From: an uncultured SAR116 cluster alpha proteobacterium
Lineage (GTDB): Bacteria > Pseudomonadota > Alphaproteobacteria > Puniceispirillales > Marisalimonadaceae
Assembly: GCA_902616005.1 (NCBI GenBank)
Contig: CACMRG010000012.1
Coordinates: 1 to 46,104 of the forward strand
Length of the DNA stretch: 46,104 nt
Direction of reading: 5' to 3'
A program made the position numbers and the translations under genes. Positions within the stretch are counted from its first letter, which is position 1. Each line of letters starts with the position of its first letter. Positions 18,267 through 27,382 of this stretch are shown here, piece after piece. The notes under the pieces were generated by a model. That model searched no databases. It saw only the letters and a program-made list of their open reading frames with translations, and was not told the origin of the DNA.

Positions 18267-19232
18267 ATGAATTTAAATAATCTACTAAAAAATTCTCTTC
18301 ATAAAGTTGATGAAGAGATTTTAATACGATTAGATGCAACAGTACCCTTATTATCAAAAATTGGATCTCATTTAATTAAAGTTAAGGGTAAAAGAATTAG
18401 ACCTTCATTAACATTAGCAATGGCAGCACAATTAAATGATTTTAGTAGAAACCCAATTTTACTTGCAACTGCAGTTGAGTTTATTCATACAGCAACATTA
18501 TTGCATGATGATGTAGTTGACCAGTCTAACTTAAGGCGTGGTATTAAAAGTGCTAATATAATATGGGGAAATGAAGCATCTGTTTTAGCTGGTGATTTTC
18601 TATTTGCGCAATCTTTTGACCTTATGGTTGAAACTAAATCCTTAAAAGCGTTATCAGTTTTAGCTCAGGCTTCTTGTAAAATCACACAAGGAGAGTTTTT
18701 ACAAATGCAAATTTCTAATAAACCAAATACAAAAATATATGACTATTTTAGTGTCATTGGAGGAAAAACAGCTCAATTGTTTGGTGCATCTGCACAATCG
18801 GGAGCAATAGTTGCTAATGGCTCATTTCAACAGGTAAAAGCTGCTTTTGATTATGGCTATAATATGGGTTTAGCTTTTCAAATAATAGATGATATTATGG
18901 ACTATTCTTCTTCAAAAACAAAAATGGGCAAAAATCTCGGTGATGATTTTAAGCTTGGTAAAACAACATTACCTATCATTCTTGCTTGGGAGAAAAGTAA
19001 TGAACTTGAACGAAAATTTTTTCTTAAATCATTGCAGGAATTGAAACAAGAAAAAGGTGATTTTGAAAAATGTTGTGAAATTTTATACAGATATTCTATT
19101 TTGGATAAATGTAAAAAAACTGCAAATAATTTCATAATTAAAGCAATAGATGCATTAAATCAATTTTCGGAAAATGATTACAAAAAAGCTCTTATAGAGT
19201 TAGCGAATAACAGCTTGAGTAGAGATAATTAG
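18267..19232 (+). CDS. Polyprenyl diphosphate synthase (IspB-like)
   Basis: Trans-prenyltransferase that makes the long isoprenoid side chain of ubiquinone (octaprenyl to decaprenyl). The 321 residues contain both Asp-rich motifs: first D-D-V-V-D at 81-85 and second D-D-I-M-D near 211, plus G-K-R-I-R-P near residue 50 and G-D-F-L-F near 110. Product chain length cannot be read from the sequence with confidence. The start is fixed by GAGG five bases before the ATG. It heads a three-gene run. Confidence 0.94.
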   Translation: MNLNNLLKNSLHKVDEEILIRLDATVPLLSKIGSHLIKVKGKRIRPSLTLAMAAQLNDFSRNPILLATAVEFIHTATLLHDDVVDQSNLRRGIKSANIIWGNEASVLAGDFLFAQSFDLMVETKSLKALSVLAQASCKITQGEFLQMQISNKPNTKIYDYFSVIGGKTAQLFGASAQSGAIVANGSFQQVKAAFDYGYNMGLAFQIIDDIMDYSSSKTKMGKNLGDDFKLGKTTLPIILAWEKSNELERKFFLKSLQELKQEKGDFEKCCEILYRYSILDKCKKTANNFIIKAIDALNQFSENDYKKALIELANNSLSRDN

Positions 19233-19235
19233 AAT

Positions 19236-19889
19236 ATGAGGAATAAAGAAAGACAAAAAAATTTAAACGCTATTAGAAAAAAATTAAGTTTTTTTATTAA
19301 ACAAAATAAACAACTAAACTTAAGAGATCTATCAAGAAAATTAAACAAAAATGATGCTTATCTACAACAATATATTTCAAGAGGTAGTCCATCTTTTCTT
19401 CCAGAAGAGGAAAGGAAGATATTATCTGAAATTACTAATTTAAATATTAATTTACTTACTCCAGAATGGCTACAGGTAATTCCTTCTAATAGCGAAGACT
19501 TAATGTCTTTAAAAAATATATCGGATAACAAAGAAATAAAAATTTCATCATCTTTGTTTAATAATTATAAAAATTTAAATGTTAATTTAATAGAATTAAT
19601 TGAACTTAAAATAAAACAAAATAATTATTATTATTCAGTAAAAATCATATTTGATAAAAATGTCACTAATTTTGTAGATAATAATTTTTATTTATTACAA
19701 GATAAAAGTGAAATTTTCTTAGTGTATTTAAGTAAAGATAAATCAAAAAATTTACAATCTTCTAAAATTATTGTAAGACCTTATGACACCGATTTAAGAC
19801 CCTTTAGAATAGACAATAAAAGTTTAGTCATTCACTCTAAAGTTATTTTCCTAGGAAGTTTAGAAAAATTTAATAACCAAAATGCATAA
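19236..19889 (+). CDS. HTH-type protein with degraded S24/LexA-like C-terminus
   Basis: A 217-residue protein. Residues 5-55 look like an XRE-type helix-turn-helix (L-N-L-R-D-L-S-R-K-L-N followed by Y-L-Q-Q-Y-I). The C-terminal half ends in a pattern (I-I-V-R-P-Y-D... then V-I-F-L-G-S-L) reminiscent of S24/LexA-type domains in alphaproteobacterial regulators, but no convincing Ser-Lys dyad is visible. It starts 3 bp after the polyprenyl synthase and overlaps the methyltransferase gene by 8 bp. Target genes unknown. Confidence 0.6.
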   Translation: MRNKERQKNLNAIRKKLSFFIKQNKQLNLRDLSRKLNKNDAYLQQYISRGSPSFLPEEERKILSEITNLNINLLTPEWLQVIPSNSEDLMSLKNISDNKEIKISSSLFNNYKNLNVNLIELIELKIKQNNYYYSVKIIFDKNVTNFVDNNFYLLQDKSEIFLVYLSKDKSKNLQSSKIIVRPYDTDLRPFRIDNKSLVIHSKVIFLGSLEKFNNQNA

Positions 19890-21174
19890 AATAACTGACA
19901 ATGCAATTAACTTATTTATCGATAAGTTAGACAAGTCTGGTGTAGGAGTTTCATCAATACAAAAAGAAGAAATTTATTTAATACCTTATACACTTCCTGG
20001 AGAGACAGTTAAGGCCGAAATCATAAATGAATTTAAATCAAAAGTTTATTGTTCTAGTTTACAAATACTAGAAAATTCCTCTGAAAGATCTAAAAATACT
20101 TGTGAACATTTTACTAAATGTGGCGGTTGTTTATTACAACATTGGAAATATAAAAACTATAAACAATGGAAATTCAACTTAATTAAACAACCACTTCTTA
20201 AATTAACTCCTGATATTAAAATTCTTGATATGATAAGTGCAGAAAATTATTCTCGAAGGAGAGCAAAATTTTTTTTAAAGCAAGGAAATAATAGCTGTAA
20301 ATTAGGTTTTAAAAAATATAAGTCAGAAACTTTAATCAATATTAACAATTGTATTATAATAGATACAGAAATCATGAGATTTTTGACTGAGCTTAAAAAC
20401 GCTTTGAATACAAATTATTTGACTGACGAAGTTATAGTTTTTCATGTTAATAAATTAGATTACGGTCTGGATATCCTTATTCAAACCAATAAGTCCTTAA
20501 AAATAAATGAATTAATTAATATTTTTAAAAATTTTAAATCAAAAATAATAAGTATTTATTATCAGCAAAATAACCAAAATCCAGAATTAATTTTGTTTTA
20601 TAATAAAAATAAACTTAGTTTTGGGAAAGATAATGTATATGGCCTAATACCTCCAGCTGGTTTTTTTCAAGCTACCAAACTTGCTGAAAATGAATTAATA
20701 AAAAATATTTTAAATGAAATTCAAAATAAAAAAGAACATGTTTTAGATCTTTATTCCGGTTCAGGAACTTTCACACTACCACTTTTAAAAAAAGGGCATA
20801 AAGTATACTCTATAGATAATAATAATAATTCTATACAATCTCTGTTAAAAAGTTCAAGGGAACAAAATTTATTTAATAATTTTAATTATAACATTTCTAA
20901 TTTAACAAAAGAGAAAATTGAAATTCATTTTTTTCAAAATTTTGATATAGTTATACTCGATCCACCAAGAGCAGGAGCAATTATACAAGTAACCTCACTT
21001 GGAAAATCAAAGGTAAAAAAAATAATTTACATTTCTTGTAATATTCAAACATTTTTAAGAGATTCACAAATTTTATTATCTTATGGTTATAAAATAAAAT
21101 ATATTTTACCAATTGATCAATTTCTTTATACGAGTCATTTAGAAATTTTTTCTGTTTTTGAGATTTTCAATTAG
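19882..21174 (+). CDS. 23S rRNA (uracil-C5)-methyltransferase, RlmD/TrmA family
   Basis: SAM-dependent m5U methyltransferase. Of its 430 residues, the first 60 form a TRAM-like domain, followed by an iron-sulfur cysteine cluster (C-E-H-F-T-K-C-G-G-C, with a fourth Cys further on). The catalytic domain has SAM motif D-L-Y-S-G-S-G-T-F-T-L-P, the D-P-P-R-A-G motif and the nucleophile in Y-I-S-C-N near residue 382. The FeS cluster points to RlmD/RlmC rather than TrmA; the target uridine is not certain. Its stop overlaps that of the convergent UxaA gene. Confidence 0.9.
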   Translation: MHKITDNAINLFIDKLDKSGVGVSSIQKEEIYLIPYTLPGETVKAEIINEFKSKVYCSSLQILENSSERSKNTCEHFTKCGGCLLQHWKYKNYKQWKFNLIKQPLLKLTPDIKILDMISAENYSRRRAKFFLKQGNNSCKLGFKKYKSETLININNCIIIDTEIMRFLTELKNALNTNYLTDEVIVFHVNKLDYGLDILIQTNKSLKINELINIFKNFKSKIISIYYQQNNQNPELILFYNKNKLSFGKDNVYGLIPPAGFFQATKLAENELIKNILNEIQNKKEHVLDLYSGSGTFTLPLLKKGHKVYSIDNNNNSIQSLLKSSREQNLFNNFNYNISNLTKEKIEIHFFQNFDIVILDPPRAGAIIQVTSLGKSKVKKIIYISCNIQTFLRDSQILLSYGYKIKYILPIDQFLYTSHLEIFSVFEIFN

Positions 21175-22718
21175 CCTGTTATTCCAATCTGCCATGGTGC
21201 AAACTCATGTCTGCCTAACGAAAGAAGTTCACTTTTAGTTTTTTTACCAGATGCAATACCAATAAAATGGTTAAAAATTTCTTCTCCCATCTCGTCTAAA
21301 GACAAAATTCCATCAACAATTTTCCCACAATTAATATCCATATCTTCTTCCATTTTATTGAATAACATAGTATTCGTAGCTAATTTTATTGATGGTGATG
21401 GCTTAGCACCAAAACATGACCCTCTACCAGTTGTAAAAGCTATTAAATTAGCACCTCCAGCAATTTGTCCCGTTGCTGAAACCGGATCAAAACCAGGGGT
21501 GTCCATAAAAACAAATCCCTTTTGAGTTATTTTTTCGCCATATTTATAGACTTCCATTAAACCGGTTGATCCTCCTTTCATAGCAGATCCAAGAGATTTT
21601 TCTAGAATATTAGCAAGTCCACCCATTTGGTTACCTGGACTTACAACTCCATTTATTTGAACGTCTCTACCTTTTGAATATTCATTTTTCCACCATTCTA
21701 CTCTTTCCATGAGCTTTTCAGCTACATCAAAATTAACAGCTCTGGCTGTTAGAGTGTGTTCTACTCCATAAATCTCAGGTGTTTCAGATAATATTGCAGT
21801 TCCTCCATTTGTAACTAACAAATCAACCGCTTTTCCCAATGCCGGATTTGCCGTTAAAGAAGAAAAAGCGTCAGAGCCACCACACTGAAGACCTACCATT
21901 AATGAAGATACAGGTGTAATAACCCTTTTATGATTATTAACTTTATCCAACATTTTTTTTACCACTTTAACTCCAGCTTTTATTGTTGAAGAGGTACCCC
22001 CATTTTCTTGCATAATTAGAGTTTCAACAAAAGGGTCATCATGGGCTAACTTTTGATTTTGAAATAATCCACCTACTTGACATCTTTCGCATCCCAAGCC
22101 TACAACTAAAGTTGCTGCAACATTTGGGTGTTTAATATAACCTCCTAATGTTCTGTATAAAAGATTCATAGGTTCCCCCGAAAGTTCCATTCCACAACCC
22201 GTTGAATGGCTAAACGCAGCTACACCATCAATATTTTTATACTCTTTAAGTTTATCAAAAGTGAAATAGGAAGCTATTTCATGAACAACTGTAGCTGAAC
22301 AATTTACTGTTGAAACTATCGCAATATAATTTCTTGTTCCAACCCTTCCATCTTGCCGTTTATATCCCATAAAACTTTTTTGCAAATTATTTTCAATATA
22401 ATTTGTAGGTTTATATTTTGAACAATAATTATGTTCTCTATTAAACTCCTTAAAAAGAACATTCTTATTAGTTAAAACTTGACCTTTCTTTAAATCTGAA
22501 TCTGCAAATCCTATAACAGTCCCATATTTAAGAATTGGAGTATCCTTTTTAATATCAATTTTCGCTATTTTTTGACCAGATAACGCTGGTGAGTCAGTTT
22601 TAATTCCATATTCATTTAAAAAGGCATTAGAGTTAATATTTCTTAACGTTATTAGTATATTATCATCATCATTTAAGCATAAAGCATTTAATAATTTATC
22701 TTTTTTAATTTTATTCAT
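21171..22718 (-). CDS. UxaA-family altronate/galactarate-type dehydratase
   Basis: Hexonate dehydratase family enzyme of 515 residues, the full-length form with an N-terminal SAF domain (about 10-95) and the large catalytic UxaA domain. Visible family blocks are G-Y-K-R-Q-D-G-R-V-G-T-R-N-Y, the Cys-containing H-S-T-G-C-G-M, G-L-G-C-E-R-C-Q, G-L-Q-C-G-G-S-D-A-F-S and T-T-G-R-G-S-C-F-G. Substrate (altronate, galactarate or another acid) cannot be decided. It lies 20 bp after the RraA-like gene, in the sugar-acid cluster. Confidence 0.88.
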   Translation of the reverse strand: MNKIKKDKLLNALCLNDDDNILITLRNINSNAFLNEYGIKTDSPALSGQKIAKIDIKKDTPILKYGTVIGFADSDLKKGQVLTNKNVLFKEFNREHNYCSKYKPTNYIENNLQKSFMGYKRQDGRVGTRNYIAIVSTVNCSATVVHEIASYFTFDKLKEYKNIDGVAAFSHSTGCGMELSGEPMNLLYRTLGGYIKHPNVAATLVVGLGCERCQVGGLFQNQKLAHDDPFVETLIMQENGGTSSTIKAGVKVVKKMLDKVNNHKRVITPVSSLMVGLQCGGSDAFSSLTANPALGKAVDLLVTNGGTAILSETPEIYGVEHTLTARAVNFDVAEKLMERVEWWKNEYSKGRDVQINGVVSPGNQMGGLANILEKSLGSAMKGGSTGLMEVYKYGEKITQKGFVFMDTPGFDPVSATGQIAGGANLIAFTTGRGSCFGAKPSPSIKLATNTMLFNKMEEDMDINCGKIVDGILSLDEMGEEIFNHFIGIASGKKTKSELLSLGRHEFAPWQIGITG

Positions 22719-22738
22719 TATACAAAAACCTTTTCTTT

Positions 22739-23446
22739 TTAATCTCGCCTAGAAAGCCAAGCTTCAAAATTATTTTTTTCATCTTCATTTGTAAGTGGAT
22801 AAAGTCCTTTGATAGAAGACCCTTTTTTTACTTTTTTTAATACGTAATCTTCATATATTGTCATAAATTTAACTTCTGTTGAAATATCTGTAATTATATT
22901 ATTTGGAACTACAACAACACCTTCTTGGTCTCCTACAATCAAATCATTAGGCCAAACTGCAACATCCCCACAACCAATAGGAACGTTAATGTCAATTGCT
23001 TGATGTAAAGTTAAATTAGTTGGTGATGAGGGTCTGTTGTGATAAGTAGGAATATTTAAATTTTCAATTTCATGAGAATCTCTAAACCCACCATCTGTAA
23101 CAACACCAGCACACCCTCTAACCATCATTCGCGTTACTAATATAGACCCCGCAGATGCGGCTCTTGGATCTTTTCTACTGTCAAACACCATAACATAATC
23201 TTTTGGACATTCTTCTACAGCTACCCTTTGTGGATGATTTGGATCTTTAAAAACATCAATAGAGTTCAAATCCTCTCTAGCAGGAATATATCTAACTGTA
23301 AAAGCTAAACCCAACATTTTAGAAAAATTTTTGTTTAAAGGGTAAACGCCTTGAATGAATTGATTTCTTAATCCCTTTTTAAAAAGTGCAGTACAAATAG
23401 TTGCAACACTGGCTTTTTTAAAAATATCATTAATCTCATTATTCAT
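22739..23446 (-). CDS. RraA/HMG-aldolase family protein
   Basis: Member of the RraA family, which includes 4-hydroxy-4-methyl-2-oxoglutarate/oxaloacetate-type aldolases. The segment V-T-D-G-G-F-R-D-S contains the G-x-R-D substrate/metal motif, and G-D-Q-E-G-V-V-V-V-P is the family's C-terminal strand. I take ATG at 23446 (M-N-N-E-I) as the start, giving 235 residues, because the alternative ATG at 23491 would overlap the dehydratase gene and add 15 unlike residues; the chosen start lies 10 bp after that gene. In this cluster it could cleave a 2-keto acid made by the dehydratases. Confidence 0.85.
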   Translation of the reverse strand: MNNEINDIFKKASVATICTALFKKGLRNQFIQGVYPLNKNFSKMLGLAFTVRYIPAREDLNSIDVFKDPNHPQRVAVEECPKDYVMVFDSRKDPRAASAGSILVTRMMVRGCAGVVTDGGFRDSHEIENLNIPTYHNRPSSPTNLTLHQAIDINVPIGCGDVAVWPNDLIVGDQEGVVVVPNNIITDISTEVKFMTIYEDYVLKKVKKGSSIKGLYPLTNEDEKNNFEAWLSRRD

Positions 23447-23456
23447 AATAATTAGC

Positions 23457-25187
23457 TTAAAATATATCTGGTTCTTTCGCTGAATTTCCAAAATCAGTTT
23501 CTAGAAAATCAAAATCACAACCTTCATTTGCTTGTTTAACATGATTACTATACATCCATAACCAACCTCTTCCAGCTTTAGGTTTCTTTTGAACAAAATT
23601 TGATTTTCTCTTTTGCAATGTTTCTTCATCGACTAGCATATTTATACTTCTTTTATATACATCAATCTCAACTATGTCCCCTGTTTTTAATAGCGAAAGT
23701 GGTCCACCAATGTAACTCTCTGGAGCAACGTGTAATATACATGCACCATAACTTGTACCACTCATTCTAGCATCTGAAACTCTAACCATATCCCTAACAC
23801 CCTTTATTAATAATTTCTTAGGAATTGGTATCATTCCCCACTCAGGCATTCCTGGTCCACCAACAGGACCTACATTTCTTAGCACAAGAATGTGGTTTTC
23901 TGAAACATCTAAGTCATCAGAGTCAATAATTTTATTCATCTCAGGGTAACTATCAAAAACAATAACAGGACCCTTATGTTTTAGAAACTTTTTTTCACAT
24001 GCCGCTGGTTTTATGACACAACCATCTGGAGCTAAATTTCCTTTTAAAACAGCCAAGGATCCCTCTTTATAAATTGGATTATCTAAAGGTCTTATTACAT
24101 CATCATTTACTGGAATTTGATCTTTTATTATCTCTTTTATTTTTTTACCAGTGACTGTTTTTTCATTAAGATTTAAAATATCAGAAAGTTGATACATTAA
24201 TGAAAGGATTCCTCCAGCATAATAAAAATCTTCCATTAAGTATTCTTTTCCTGAAGGTCTTATATTAGCAATTACTGGTACTTTTTTTCCTATTTCATCT
24301 AATTTTTCCATAGTAAGCTGTATTTTAAGCCTTCTAGCAACAGCAATTAAATGTATAATAGCATTAGTTGAACAGCCCATGGCCATAGCTACAATTATAG
24401 CGTTTTCAATTGATTTTTGTGTCACAAATTTTGAGGGTTTGAGATTTAACCAAACCATTTCAACTATTCTTTTTCCTAAATTTGAAGACATTCTTATGTG
24501 ATTTGAATCAGGAGCAGGAATTGAGCTTGCACCAGGCAAACAAAAACCAATAGCTTCTGCTATAGCTGTCATTGTACTAGCAGTACCCATAGTCATACAG
24601 TGACCATATGATCTAGCAATACCTGTTTCTACGTCTAACCAATCACTATCTGAAATATTACCCGCTCTTAATTCTGCCCAATATTTCCATCCATCTGAGC
24701 CACTTCCTAAAAATTTACCTTTAAAATTTCCTCTTAACATTGGTCCTGCTGGCAAAAAAACTGTTGGTAAGTCATTACTTATTGCACCCATTAATAAAGC
24801 TGGCGTGGTTTTATCACATCCACCCATTAAAACAACACCATCTATTGGATGAGACCTGATTAATTCTTCAACTTCCATAGAAAGCATATTTCTATAAAGC
24901 ATTGTTGTTGGTTTGACATACATTTCTGCTAGAGAAATTGATGGTAGTTCAATTGGAAATCCACCCATTTGAAAAACCCCTCTTTTTACATCTTCTACTC
25001 TACTTTTGAAATGAATATGACAAGGTTGAATATCTGACCATGTATTAATAATTCCAATTATTGGTTTACCATACCAGTCATCTTTACTATAGCCGATTTG
25101 CATTGCTCTAGATCTATGTCCGAATGATCTGATATCATTTGGAACGAACCATCTATAGCTTCTAAGATTTTTGTAATTTTTTTTCAT
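23457..25187 (-). CDS. IlvD/Edd-family sugar-acid dehydratase (L-arabinonate dehydratase-like)
   Basis: Iron-sulfur dehydratase converting a sugar acid to its 2-keto-3-deoxy form. The 576 residues and the spacing of Cys56, Cys124 and Cys197 fit the [2Fe-2S] pentonate dehydratases described from Rhizobium (Cys59, 127, 200 as I recall). Key blocks are N-T-W-S-D-I-Q-P-C-H, M-G-G-C-D-K-T-T-P-A, G-H-C-M-T-M-G-T-A-S-T-M and the catalytic Ser in S-G-T-S-Y-G-A. The absence of nearby valine/isoleucine genes argues against an IlvD role. It is the first gene of the cluster and starts directly next to a palindromic promoter. Confidence 0.87.
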   Translation of the reverse strand: MKKNYKNLRSYRWFVPNDIRSFGHRSRAMQIGYSKDDWYGKPIIGIINTWSDIQPCHIHFKSRVEDVKRGVFQMGGFPIELPSISLAEMYVKPTTMLYRNMLSMEVEELIRSHPIDGVVLMGGCDKTTPALLMGAISNDLPTVFLPAGPMLRGNFKGKFLGSGSDGWKYWAELRAGNISDSDWLDVETGIARSYGHCMTMGTASTMTAIAEAIGFCLPGASSIPAPDSNHIRMSSNLGKRIVEMVWLNLKPSKFVTQKSIENAIIVAMAMGCSTNAIIHLIAVARRLKIQLTMEKLDEIGKKVPVIANIRPSGKEYLMEDFYYAGGILSLMYQLSDILNLNEKTVTGKKIKEIIKDQIPVNDDVIRPLDNPIYKEGSLAVLKGNLAPDGCVIKPAACEKKFLKHKGPVIVFDSYPEMNKIIDSDDLDVSENHILVLRNVGPVGGPGMPEWGMIPIPKKLLIKGVRDMVRVSDARMSGTSYGACILHVAPESYIGGPLSLLKTGDIVEIDVYKRSINMLVDEETLQKRKSNFVQKKPKAGRGWLWMYSNHVKQANEGCDFDFLETDFGNSAKEPDIF

Positions 25188-25219
25188 ATAATTAGATTAT
25201 AATATTATAATCTAATTAT
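25188..25219. repeat. Perfect 32-bp palindrome, candidate operator
   Basis: Both 16-bp arms match without a mismatch or spacer (arm: ATAATTAGATTATAAT). The right-hand end on the minus strand touches the ATG of the sugar-acid dehydratase. It contains the predicted -10 box. No T run follows it on either strand, so it is unlikely to be an intrinsic terminator for the upstream tRNA gene. A dimeric repressor site is the best reading. Confidence 0.75.
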
Positions 25220-25225
25220 TTACAA
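25196..25225 (-). promoter_or_regulatory. Predicted sigma-70 promoter of the sugar-acid cluster, near-leaderless
   Basis: On the minus strand TTGTAA (25225-25220) and a perfect TATAAT (25201-25196) are separated by 18 bp. Only eight bases separate the -10 box from the ATG at 25187, which places the transcription start within about two bases of the start codon. There is no Shine-Dalgarno in this stretch. The palindrome covers the spacer and the -10 box. Confidence 0.6.
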
Positions 25226-25236
25226 TAAGAAGTGTA

Positions 25237-25313
25237 TGGTGGTCCCGGCAGGACTCGAACCTGCGACCTATCCATTATGAGTGGAGAGCTCTAACCAACT
25301 GAGCTACAGGACC
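25237..25313 (-). tRNA. tRNA with CAU anticodon, probably tRNA-Ile2 (lysidine)
   Basis: A 77-nt cloverleaf with CCA encoded at 25239-25237. Acceptor GGTCCTG pairs with CGGGACC (one G-U), the D arm is GCTC/GAGC, the anticodon loop CTCATAA gives CAU, and the T arm is GCAGG-TTCGAGT-CCTGC. The GGUCC... acceptor, A73 and the T arm resemble alphaproteobacterial tRNA-Ile(CAU), read as AUA-specific after lysidine modification by TilS, rather than elongator tRNA-Met. The closing pair of the anticodon stem is a C27-U43 mismatch. It lies 49 bp after rpoD. Confidence 0.85.
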
Positions 25314-25362
25314 TTTGAATAAAGATTTATACAATTTAAGAGCTAAAAAGTAAAGTTAGCTT

Positions 25363-27372
25363 TTATGTTTCTAAAAAAGATCTTAATTTTCTCGATCGTG
25401 ATGGGTGTTTAAGTTTCCTTAATGCTTTAGCTTCAATCTGTCTTATTCTTTCACGAGTAACGCTAAATTGTTGACCAACTTCTTCTAAGGTATGATCAGT
25501 ATTCATTCCTATACCAAATCTCATTCGAAGTACACGTTCTTCTCTTGGTGTCAAACTTGATAAAATTCTTGTTGTTGTTTCACGTAAATTTGCATGAATG
25601 GCTGCTTCTAGGGGCTGAACGGCATTTTTATCTTCTATAAAATCACCAAGATGACTGTCATCTTCATCACCAACTGGAGTTTCAAGTGAAATTGGCTCTT
25701 TAGCAATTTTTAGTACCTTTCTTACTTTATCCAATGGCATAGATAACTTTGTTGACAATTCTTCAGGTGTAGGCTCACGTCCTATTTCATGTAACATTTG
25801 TCTAGACGTTCTTACAATTTTGTTAATTGTTTCTATCATATGTACAGGTATTCTTATGGTTCTAGCTTGATCTGCAATAGATCGTGTTATTGCTTGTCTA
25901 ATCCACCATGTTGCATATGTTGAAAATTTATAACCTCTTCTATACTCAAATTTATCTACAGCTTTCATCAAGCCAATATTACCTTCTTGAATAAGATCAA
26001 GAAATTGGAGTCCTCTGTTAGTATATTTTTTTGCTATTGAAATTACTAACCTTAAGTTAGCTTCAACCATTTCTTTTTTTGCACGCGCTGCTTCTCTTTC
26101 ACCTTTCTGAATAATTTGGACGAGATTTTTAAACTCTTTAATAGGTAAATTTACTTTTGAGATAAATTCTTTTATTGAGTTTAATGACACGTCAATAGCA
26201 TCTTTATTTTCATTATAAAAATTTTTCCAAACTTTATTAGAACTAACATTATCCTTCCAAGAATAATATATATTCCCATCTTGCCACTTACTCAAAAAAT
26301 CTAATCTTTTAATCCCAGATTTTTCTGCCATTCTTAACAACTGACCTTCAATATTAGAAATTTTTTTATTGAGACCATAAATTTGGTCTAGCAATATTTC
26401 TTGTTTATTTGGATGTAAATAAATTTTATCTAATTTATTAATTAGATCAATCAGAAGATTGAACCTTTTCTTTTCAGATCTTTCAATTAATTGTTCACCT
26501 TTTTGAAGCCTTGCTAATCTTCTATCGTTTAAGGTTTCAATTTGTTTAAATATTTCAACAACATCATCAATTATTTCTAATATAGATCCCTTAATTTCAG
26601 TTTCCATTGCTACGAGAGATAAATTAGAATCATTTTCATCCTCATCATCATTATCATCTTGTTCTTCCTCGTTATCGTTATCTGCAGTAATTTCATTTTT
26701 AGATTTAAAAACCTCTTTAGGTTGAGTTTTATCTAAAATATTAATATTTATTTTACTACTTTGTAATATTTCATTTTTATTTAAATAATCATCATTAGAT
26801 AGATTTTTATTAGTAACATCATCTTCATTAAGTCTAGCATAAGTAGTTTCTAAATCTATTATGTCTCTTAGCATCATAGAACCATTATCTACATTATCTC
26901 TCCATTGCAAAAACTGATTCAAAGCAATTGGATTCTCGTATAATCCACCAATCATTAACTCTTTACCAGCTTCAATTCTCTTTGCTATAGCTATTTCACC
27001 TTCTCTAGATAAAAGCTCTACGGTACCCATTTCTTTAAGATACATTCTTACTGGATCATCTGAACGACTTCCTTCATCTTCAGAAATATTCCCAACAACT
27101 TTTTCATCATTTTCCTCAGAAATATTTTCTTCATTTTGATCAATAATATTTATGCCTAATTCATTTATCGCTACCATAACATCTTCAATCTGTTCAGAAG
27201 TTAACTCTCCATCTGGCAAGGCTTTATTTAATTGATCGTGTGTTATATAGCCTGTAGATTTACCTTTTTTTAATAAAGCTTTAATTTCTGAGTTATTTAA
27301 ATCAATAATAGGTTTGTCTAAATTTTCTAATTCAAATTTTTCTTTCGATTTTTTACTTATTTTTGATTTCAT
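25363..27372 (-). CDS. rpoD: RNA polymerase sigma-70 factor RpoD
   Basis: Housekeeping sigma factor of 669 residues. An N-terminal region 1.1 is followed by region 1.2 ([12 protein letters not shown]), a long non-conserved region containing a very acidic Asp/Asn/Glu stretch near residues 225-250, and full regions 2 to 4 ([35 protein letters not shown]). It follows dnaG by 10 bp and is last in the yqeY-dnaG-rpoD run, with a tRNA gene after it. Confidence 0.98.
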   Translation of the reverse strand: MKSKISKKSKEKFELENLDKPIIDLNNSEIKALLKKGKSTGYITHDQLNKALPDGELTSEQIEDVMVAINELGINIIDQNEENISEENDEKVVGNISEDEGSRSDDPVRMYLKEMGTVELLSREGEIAIAKRIEAGKELMIGGLYENPIALNQFLQWRDNVDNGSMMLRDIIDLETTYARLNEDDVTNKNLSNDDYLNKNEILQSSKININILDKTQPKEVFKSKNEITADNDNEEEQDDNDDEDENDSNLSLVAMETEIKGSILEIIDDVVEIFKQIETLNDRRLARLQKGEQLIERSEKKRFNLLIDLINKLDKIYLHPNKQEILLDQIYGLNKKISNIEGQLLRMAEKSGIKRLDFLSKWQDGNIYYSWKDNVSSNKVWKNFYNENKDAIDVSLNSIKEFISKVNLPIKEFKNLVQIIQKGEREAARAKKEMVEANLRLVISIAKKYTNRGLQFLDLIQEGNIGLMKAVDKFEYRRGYKFSTYATWWIRQAITRSIADQARTIRIPVHMIETINKIVRTSRQMLHEIGREPTPEELSTKLSMPLDKVRKVLKIAKEPISLETPVGDEDDSHLGDFIEDKNAVQPLEAAIHANLRETTTRILSSLTPREERVLRMRFGIGMNTDHTLEEVGQQFSVTRERIRQIEAKALRKLKHPSRSRKLRSFLET

Positions 27373-27382
27373 TGTTTACTTC

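Noticed and set aside
23447-23491. ATG at 23491 as the start of the RraA-like gene
   Set aside because: It would overlap the dehydratase gene by 35 bp and add 15 residues not typical of the family; ATG 23446 gives the expected length.
25188-25219. Palindrome as an intrinsic terminator for rpoD/tRNA
   Set aside because: The stem is almost all A-T and neither strand shows a T run after it; on the minus strand it is followed at once by ATG and an A run.
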